From: Zygnema cylindricum
Taxonomy: Eukaryota; Streptophyta; Zygnematophyceae; Zygnematales; Zygnemataceae
DNA: 64,000 nt
Assembly: GCA_037447655.1 (NCBI GenBank)
Contig: JBBHKE010002970.1
Location: 1-64,000 of the forward strand
Direction: 5' to 3'
Positions 57,236 through 64,000 of the stretch are shown in pieces; position 1 is the first letter of the stretch; each line of letters starts with the position of its first letter. The translations under genes and the position numbers were made by a program. The notes beneath the pieces were generated by a model, which saw only the letters and a program-made list of their open reading frames with translations, was not told the DNA's origin and did no database searches.

Positions 57236-58245
57236 GTGGTGACGTTGACTTCTAGAATCTTGTAGACGCTCAAAACAAATTGCAAAAATGTGATTTTTTC
57301 CATATCCGGTAGCTCATACAAAGGCGCACACGACAAATGATTTTTTGTGAAAAGCATATTTTTTACAACAGATTTAGGGCTGATAACATAAAATTTTGGA
57401 ATGACCTTTCACGTTGACGGAGGGCGACCTCCGTAACCACACACATAAAAGGGTATCAAAAATTGAATCCAATCCATAGGCCGATTTTTGCTATCCCTTG
57501 GAGTCGCACTTTTAGATACTCCTCGAGTTCAATGCAATATATCTTTTTTACCATGTTGACCCATATTCACCATATATCTTGCTTCTTCTTCTATTTCAAA
57601 AACAACTTTCTCGAATCATCTTTAACCTCTCTTTGGTCATATACGTGTCGTCATCGTGAGTGCGTGGAATGCTTGACGCAAACTCACCATTAAGCTTCTG
57701 AATCCTTGAAAAGGTCGATATTTACGAATGTACCATCCTCAAATCATGCAGGACTGTGCGTAGCTTTGATGGCACCGATTTGACACTCGTTATGTCGTTA
57801 TTTGACTGCTACAGAATATTGTGTGAATCAATGGATCGACTGAAGTCGAGTGAAGTATGTTTGTCTCCTTTAATTCGTTAATCTATACATCGATTCGTTT
57901 CGTGCAATATAGATGCTATTTTTTTTAGTCAGATATAGTTTAGTGCATCGTAGTACTTTGCATGTGTTTTTCATCTTGTTTCATTTTGTTATTGAGAAAA
58001 GCGCGTCTATGCTTTCTTGTGTGTCGTCCTCTTCAACAATGAACAAGTAGTGGTCCAGTCATGGTTTAAATCTGTTTTCTTTCAGTAAGTGGAGTAAGTG
58101 GAGGATCATATTAAATCAGGAGTTTGTTATTTACGCGTTAGAAAGTAAGGACAGTATATAAGGGGCAAAAGATCAATCTAACATACACGTATTGGATTGA
58201 GTTTCTTGTGGTTGTGGTGATGCTTGGAGTGAAATGTGTTAATTT
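57236..58245. other. Intergenic, no gene seen
   Basis: No supported gene. 57880-58060 resembles parts of the LTR-X family (GAAAAGCGCGTCTATGCTTT versus GAAAAGCGCCTTTGCTTGCT at 28788). Confidence 0.4.
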
Positions 58246-58808
58246 CCTAGAAATCTGAGATTCGGCATGTCCTATACTAGGGAAAATTGAGCCGGCCAGG
58301 GCTCAATCTGGGACCTTTCACTTCAGTTGCAAACGCACTACCACCAGCTCGATGTAGAGCCTGGCGGGTCCGTACCCATTTATTACGGGCGGCTACAAGT
58401 ATGCATCATCCATATTCTACCCCGTATTGAACCAGCATTCACGTGCCAATCCAACACACCCCCCTCACGGGGAGGCCGATCAATCCATCCACAATCCCGC
58501 TGGCTTTGATACCATGTTAGATTTCCACGAAATCCAAGATTCGGCATGTCCCAATCTAGGAAAAAATGAGCCGGCCAGGGCTCGAACCTGGGACCTTTCA
58601 CATTAGTAACACTACCACTATGCCAGATACTGGGACCTTTCACTTTAGTAACACTACCACTGTGGTTCACTTTAGTAACACTACCACTGTGCCTGTAGCT
58701 CAATGTAGAGCCTCAATGTAGAGCCTCGCATTTATTACGGGCTGCTACGACTATGGATATTCCATATTCTACCCCGTATTGAAGTGGCATTCATGTGCCA
58801 ATCCAAAA
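58246..58808 (-). mobile_element. TRIM-A copy 2, minus strand, complete
   Basis: Read on the - strand: LTR about 58808-58521, primer site complement at 58506-58520 (ATGGTATCAAAGCCAGCGGG on that strand), internal part of about 45 bp ending in the purine tract CGTGAGGGGGGTG, second LTR 58462-58246 starting TGTTGGATTGGCACGTGAAT. Tandem duplications of a TTAGTAACACTACCACT unit sit inside the first LTR's tRNA-like region. Confidence 0.88.
58289..58350 (-). other. tRNA-like segment in TRIM-A copy 2
   Basis: Acceptor GAGCTGG/CCGGCTC intact; part of the D loop deleted (62 nt). The T arm retains GGTCCCAG and GAGCCCTGG. Confidence 0.65.
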
Positions 58809-58879
58809 AAATGTTTTTGCTTCTTTTGTGAAGAATATGTGTACCAATCCTCATGCTCCAGTTCGTGAGCGATTGTGTG

Positions 58880-59015
58880 AGGTAGAGTGTGCTGAATTAG
58901 TAAGAGGCCTCCACTCAATATCGGGGTGCAATGAGGTCCGCCCACACTCGAAATGACTCAAAGTAAATGAGTGCACACCCGCTACACTTAATATGAGGGC
59001 TGGTGGCGATGTAGT
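58880..59015 (+). mobile_element. TRIM LTR fragment
   Basis: CTCAATATCGGGGTGCAATG, CGCCCACACTCGAAATGACT and GGGCTGGTGGCGATGTAGTT follow the order of a TRIM LTR 5' half on the + strand; the tRNA-like part is cut off at the direct repeat starting 59018. Confidence 0.6.
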
Positions 59016-59017
59016 TG

Positions 59018-59552
59018 AAAACCAGAGTGGACCATTTCGAGTAACCAAGTGAAGACTTGGGACGACGGACGTCCAATCCAGCAAAGGAAACTCACGTCCA
59101 ATCTTAGATTTGTCACGGAGTGCAAAGATTAAAAATAATAGGAGAGGGAGAGGAATTCACATGTAAACAAGATAGGTGGAGGCTTTTAGAAATCCATTAA
59201 AGAAAGTAGGAAGAATATATAATGTAAATCTGTACAGTTTTGTCCCTATCAATAAAGCATTGTCTTGAACTTGCCTCTCTGTAAATGATGATCTACGTTT
59301 GCAAAAACAACCTACTTAACTCTAACACCAAAAAAAGAATCTAAGTGGCAATCCAATGACAAAACGCCACGTGCCTAATCTGACAAACTACAATAATGGG
59401 CCTACAATAATGCACTTGCAGAGGCGCTGACACACATGCCCACCCAAAATAATGTACCCTAAATATCGTGGGTCAAAGTACGTAGGATTCGATTTCGCAT
59501 GAGACCAAAATCGGCTAAGTACTAAATTGGAATAATTGTCCAGAGTCGCACT
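59018..59552 (+). repeat. Long direct repeat A1 (possible LTR)
   Basis: Matches 62882-63465 throughout: TGAAAACC start, GACGTCCAATCCAGC, CCTATCAATAAAGC (polyadenylation-like AATAAA), GAGGCGCTGACACACAT, end GAGTCGCA. TG...CA ends and the poly-A motif suggest LTRs, but no primer site follows A1. Confidence 0.8.
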
Positions 59553-59862
59553 AAAAACAACACTCCCACTCGATTCTGCGCCGATTTATTCGTAGCTTTG
59601 ACCGGGACCATGGTTGACCGCAAACCTTCCTTGAAATGCGATGAAGTATTCAACGATCAAATCCCAACGACACGTGATAGAATCGTTGCCATACGTTCAA
59701 AAAGCAGATTTGTACTTTGACGTAACTTCCATAAATATAAGTTTCGCTGTCAATTTTGATCCGTACAAGACCGTTTGAAACTAGATGTGGCAATGCGTAA
59801 ATGCCACGATAGCGTGCAGAACCATTTCAAACAACAAATGCACCTGCAAAAATTTGATTCAT

Positions 59863-61960
59863 CAAAACTAAATCGAGAGCCGTAAAAGGGAAAACACCAT
59901 ATGAAGTGTGGACCGGAAGAAAGCCTAATGTTAGTCACTTTCGGGTTTTTGGGAGCAAATGTTTTTTTTTGGATAATCTTCCCATTTCTAAGGTTAGTCC
60001 GATATTTGTTCCTGGGAATTTTATGTGATATGATGATGAGTCCTTAGGCTATAGAGTATACAATACGGATAGAAAAACTCTTCAAGTTGCTAGGAATATT
60101 CAGGTTAAGAGAGTCAATCGGTGGATATTTTTGGCATGACAGATTTTGAGAAAAATGCCAAAATCCAAGAATATGTAATTTTTGAAAGTATCATTTTTAC
60201 CTCTTCCACTTTTTGGTGGCGGAACATCTCCTATTCCTACTCTGGACACTCCGACTGCTCTTTCCGGTTGCTCCGCTTAACCAGGATACTCGACCTCCTC
60301 CACCTCCTCCTCCTCCTCCTCGGCGGCCACGTCCGGAACCAGCAGTTCTAGCCTCAGATATTCCAGAGGGAAGAATGCAAAGCAGCAGGCTGCGAGGTGA
60401 ACCTGTGGAGCATACTCTATTTTTTGCCAACACAATAGAAACGGCCACCATACAATAAAACCGGCCACCATACAAGAGGCTTTTTCAGCTTCGGAAAAAG
60501 ATCAATGGATCTTCGCGGCGATCGATGAAATACGATCGATAATGGAGGCTCACACTTGGGAGCTTGTGGAACTTCCGCCGGACCGAAAGGCAATCGGCTG
60601 TAAGTGGGTCTTCAAAGTTAAGTTGAATCTGGATAATTCCATTGAAAGATATAAGGCTAGGCTTGTTGCAAAAGGCTATAATCAGAATGAGGGAATTGAC
60701 TATGAAGAGACTTTCTCTCCGGTTGTCCGGTTTCCAACTTTTAGAATTTTGTTGTCTTTAGTGGCCATTGAGGATATGGAATTACATCAAATAGATGTTA
60801 AGAAAGCTTTCTTGCATGGAGATTTAGAGGAAGTGGTCTATATGAAGCAGCCTGAAATGTATGCATAGACCGGAAAAGAAAATCTGCTCTGTAACCAGTT
60901 GAATTCCTTGTACGGTCTAAAGCAAGCTCCCCGTGGAATCTGAAACTAGATGAGTTTCACACCGGTCTTGGCTTTGTACAGATTAGTCCAGATCACTCAG
61001 TCGACGTTATAGAAGGGGAAGATGGGATTATTTACATTGTGGTGTATGTAGATAATTTGCTGTTGCTAAGTAAGTCATTGAATGAGATTAATAAAATAAA
61101 GGCAACCTTGAATTCAAGATTCGAGATGAAGGATTTAGGGGAGGCAAAGTTTATTCTTGGAATTCAAGTAGAAAGGGATAGACATAGGAGATTAATCTAT
61201 CTAATGCAGCGCGAAGCAATAAGAAGTGTGCTTGAAAAATTCGGCATGGCAGAGGCAAAAAGAAATGCCACTCCGATGAAATGATGGAGACCGATAGAGG
61301 AGTCATTTTTGACGACACCTTGGAGTCAGGGGAGGCAGATTTTATGGCCACCATTCCATACCGGCAGATTGTCGGCAGCCTAATCTACTTCATGAACTGC
61401 ACGAGGCCGAACATTGCGGCAACAATTGGTGTTTTGAGCCGGAGTTTGCAAAATCCAAGGAAAATACATTGGGAGGCATCAAAGAGGGTTCTTCGATACC
61501 TTGTAGTGACACGGAATCTTCGACTTGCTCTCGGTGGAGACGAAGTAGAAATTCAGACTTGAGCGATGCTAGTTACGGAGACATGTCAAGCCGCCGTTCC
61601 ACCACCAGATTTATTTTGAAGATTGGAAGTGGAACATGCTGCTGGAGCACCAAGCTTCAGAAGGTGACAACTCAATCTACAATGCAGGTTGAATATATGG
61701 CGGCAAGCTCAACTGTCAAGGATTTACTGTGGGTAAAGACTCTCTTTCAAGAACTTCATTTCATACAATCCGGACCTCAAATAGTATGGTGTGATAACTA
61801 GGCAACTATTGCGATTGCATCTAACTTGAGTCATCACTTCAAAAGCAAGCACATTGATATCAAGTTGCATTTTGTGAGAGAAGGGGATAAACATAATTTT
61901 GAAACTCAGTTACCTGCGGGATGAGATGATGGCAGCCGATACGATGACTAGGGCTTTACC
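59863..61960 (+). pseudogene. Ty1/copia remnant F: integrase end, RT, RNase H
   Basis: KGKTPYEVWTGRKPNVSHFRVFGSK and LGYRVYNTDRKTLQVARNIQV (integrase C-terminal part, 59863-60120). KAIGCKWVFKVKL, ARLVAKGYNQNEGIDY, QIDVKKAFLHGDLEE (RT, 60540-60870). VYVDNLLLLSKSL (YVDD box changed to YVDN, 61039). GSLIYFMNCTRPNIAATIGVL, then VTTQSTMQVEYMAASS (RNase H, 61360-61800). A Pro/Gly codon run (CCTCCT repeats) at 60290-60330 interrupts the linker. Several stops. Confidence 0.88.
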
Positions 61961-62032
61961 GGCATCTAAATTGAAGTTTTGTAGAGAGGAATGTGGAATT
62001 AGTGGCTGAGAGAGTCTAAAGGTTTAGGGGAG

Positions 62033-62690
62033 TGTTGTTTTGGAAACCTTTAGTCCTCTCTAAATCTCGTGTGTGAGAAAGTGATTCCGGACTTAGTCGT
62101 TTTGTGTACAGGCTGAATTGTCGTAGAAAGGTTTTTAGTGTGGTATGTAAGTCGAAAGGGAGTACACGGATTTGGTACACTCCAAGCAGACGTGTCGATC
62201 CGTGAGGAAGTCAAGATTGTTTGTTTTGGACGATGAAGTACAATTTCATTTGGGGACCGGGTTTACACGTGGAGGTTTATCTTCTGTGATGAAAGGATGC
62301 GCCGCCGTCATTTTTTGGAAGAGGGATATTGATTGCGCCGTCATTTAAGCGGGCGAACTTTGACCGCGTACTGTTTCATTTTAGCGGCTGTTAGTTTTAG
62401 GTTTGTTGTAAATATTTGTGTACGGTTGACGACAGGGTTTTGTTTTGATAAGGTTAAGTGTACAGGTCGACCACGATAATAGTGGTACGATGTAGATCAG
62501 CTGTATGTTCACTTGTATATGTAGGACTTATAATATTTTGGAGTTAGGAATTCCTTGTATGCAAAACTGCGAAGCATTTTTTGGGTGACTTTGAATTTCA
62601 AGATCATTGTGATCTTTTGGCAGAATCTTGTGAAATTATGCATGTGGTTTTTTTGTTGTATAATCTACATTATGGCAAATTTTCAGATCT
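62033..62690 (+). mobile_element. Probable LTR after copia F
   Basis: Directly after the RNase H end and a purine-rich GGTTTAGGGGAG tract the sequence starts TGTTGTTTTGG. Downstream is a gag-like start codon (62779). The end near TTTTCA (62684) is a guess; no second copy is present to define it. Confidence 0.5.
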
Positions 62691-62778
62691 AGGGTGAGTC
62701 TAGTTTGCTTGGGGCTTCATTGTGAAGTTGGTCTTTTGTGGGGTTTTTGTGAGAGTTTCTTCTGTGTATTGATTATTA

Positions 62779-62832
62779 TGGCAACTGCCGGTGCTTCTTC
62801 TTCATCCGGGGCACCAATTGCCTCAGGAAAAC
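62779..62832 (+). pseudogene. copia-type gag start, truncated
   Basis: ATGGCAACTGCCGGTGCTTC encodes MATAGASSSSGAPIASGKHH, a typical Ala/Ser-rich gag start. It breaks into the direct repeat A2 after about 18 codons. Confidence 0.45.
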
Positions 62833-62881
62833 ACCACAGACGTCCAATCCAGCAAAGAAAACTCATGTCCAATCTCAGATT

Positions 62882-63465
62882 TGAAAACCGGAGTCGGCCA
62901 TTTCGGGTATTGAGTGAAGAATTTGGACCCCGGACGTCCAATCCAGCAAAGGAAACTCACGTCCAATCACGTCCAATCTCAGATTTGTCACGAAGTGCAG
63001 AGATTAAAAATGATAGGAGTGGGAGAGGCATTCACATGTAAACAAGATAGGTGGAGGCTTTTAGAAATCCATTAAAGAAAGTAAGAAGAATACAGAATGT
63101 AAATCCGGACAGTTTTGTCCCTATCAATAAAGCCTTGTCTCGATCTTGCCTCTCTGTGAATGATGATCTACGTTTGCAAAAGCAAACTATCTAACTCTAC
63201 TTAACTCTAACAGCAAGAAAAGAATCTAAGTGGCAGTCCAATGACAAATCGCCACGTGCTTAATCTGGCAACCTGCTTACAATAATGCAATAATGCACCT
63301 ACAATAATGCACCTGCGCCTACAATAACAGAGGCGCTGACACACATACCCACCCAAAACAGTGTACCCTAAATATCGCGGGTCAAAGTAGGTACAATTCG
63401 ATTCTGCGTGAGGCCAAAATTGGCTAAGTACTGAATCGAAATATTTGCCGAGAGTCGCAGAAAAC
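62882..63465 (+). repeat. Long direct repeat A2
   Basis: Second copy of 59018-59552, with extra short tandem duplications (CACGTCCAATC at 62961-62980; AATAATGCAC units at 63283-63320). The two copies bracket copia remnant F. Confidence 0.8.
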
Positions 63466-63474
63466 CAACAGTAG

Positions 63475-63812
63475 TTAGCAAAAGGTCCCAGGTTCGAGCA
63501 GCTTGACCGGCTAAATTTTCCCAAGTGTGGGACATGCCAAATCCTAGATTTTGCGGGACTGTAACATGGTATCAGGGCCAACGTGATTGTGGATGTATTG
63601 ATCGGCCTCCACTTTAAGCGGGGTTGTTGAATTGGAAAGAGGTTGTCATTCAATATCAGGGTACTGGAAATGACTCAAAATAAAATACTACCGACCCGCA
63701 AAACATGAAATGCGGGTTGGTGACTAAGTGGTTAGCGTGTTCGGAGTCTTAGCCGGCTCAGTTTTTCCAAGAGTGGGATTTGCTAAATCCTAGATTCTAT
63801 CAAATTTTAACT
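63475..63812 (+). mobile_element. TRIM-A copy 3, eroded
   Basis: Partial LTR (63475-63562) with B-box side CCCAGGTTCGAGC, primer site TGGTATCAGGGCC at 63564, short internal part ending AAGCGGGGT, second LTR from about 63627 (TGTTGAATTGGAAAG) with a damaged tRNA-like part (GGTTGGTGACTAAGTGGTTA to TAGCCGGCTC). Confidence 0.75.
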
Positions 63813-64000
63813 GAGTGATGGGAAGGAAGAAGAAAAATATTCCTTCCCCATCAGCAGGTCATCGGACTCCATCGGAGCCTAGCCACTTCTAATGAACCTG
63901 TCGCACAAGACAAGTTAAAGGGAAACATGCTTGCCTAAGAGATTTTGTGTGTGAATTGGTACAACACTTTGAGGAGGAAATTCAATCCGTAAAGAAAGAG
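63813..64000 (+). other. End of window; possible gag start
   Basis: ATGGGAAGGAAGAAGAAAAA at 63818 encodes MGRKKKNIPSPSAGH, which resembles the gag start of copia A (MGGKKKK). Too short to judge. Confidence 0.3.

Noticed and set aside
60197-60475. 92-codon Arg/Gly-rich frame on the - strand
   Set aside because: Antisense of a CCTCCT codon run in the copia F linker.
1-64000. CRISPR arrays, bacterial operons, ribosome binding sites
   Set aside because: No direct-repeat/spacer arrays; spliced genes and retrotransposons show eukaryotic nuclear DNA.

Overview
This window is nuclear DNA from a repeat-rich eukaryote, most likely a plant-lineage (streptophyte) organism, possibly an alga. Two multi-exon genes sit in a background of decayed retrotransposons and MITEs. 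The lineage call rests on three things: a gene of the plant-typical DUF620 family, Ty1/copia elements with initiator-Met-tRNA primer sites, and spliceosomal introns that are mostly transposon sequence. The polycystin channel argues against a flowering plant and fits a lineage that keeps flagellated cells. I could not run searches, so the species is unknown.

Layout. 1-9.5 kb is gene-poor and GTAC-rich, with TA-flanked MITEs and a possible transposase remnant. 9.5-15.3 kb holds a four-exon DUF620 gene on the + strand. It is preceded by a cluster of eight CACGTG boxes and is full of CT/GA microsatellites and short tandem duplications of its own exon ends. 15.3-17.6 kb is intergenic. 17,662-56,071 is one 38-kb polycystin (PKD2-like) cation channel gene on the - strand. 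I reconstruct 19 exons (3,120 coding nt, 1,039 residues) whose splice phases all agree. 56-64 kb is upstream of that gene and is packed with copia, TRIM and LTR debris.

The polycystin starts with a signal-anchor helix that must act as S1. An unusual ectodomain follows (an unidentified module, a cupredoxin-like strand and a Notch/LNR repeat), then the polycystin (TOP) domain, S2-S6 with a pore motif, and a charged, probably coiled-coil C-terminus. Its largest introns (12.6, 6.4 and 5.7 kb) are filled by copia fragments, LTRs, two hAT-type elements with intact 8-bp target duplications, and TRIMs.

The most unusual find is a family of TRIM elements (about 200-300-bp LTRs, a primer site and purine tract between them, no coding). 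Each LTR of this family carries a 72-nt tRNA-like cloverleaf with recognisable A and B boxes. Copies are at 26.8-27.4, 34.8-35.2, 58.2-58.8 and 63.5-63.8 kb, with solo LTRs at 19, 55.7 and 56.7 kb. One cloverleaf was split by a TA-targeting MITE. The DUF620 gene and the polycystin show no sign of working together; they are simply convergent neighbours.
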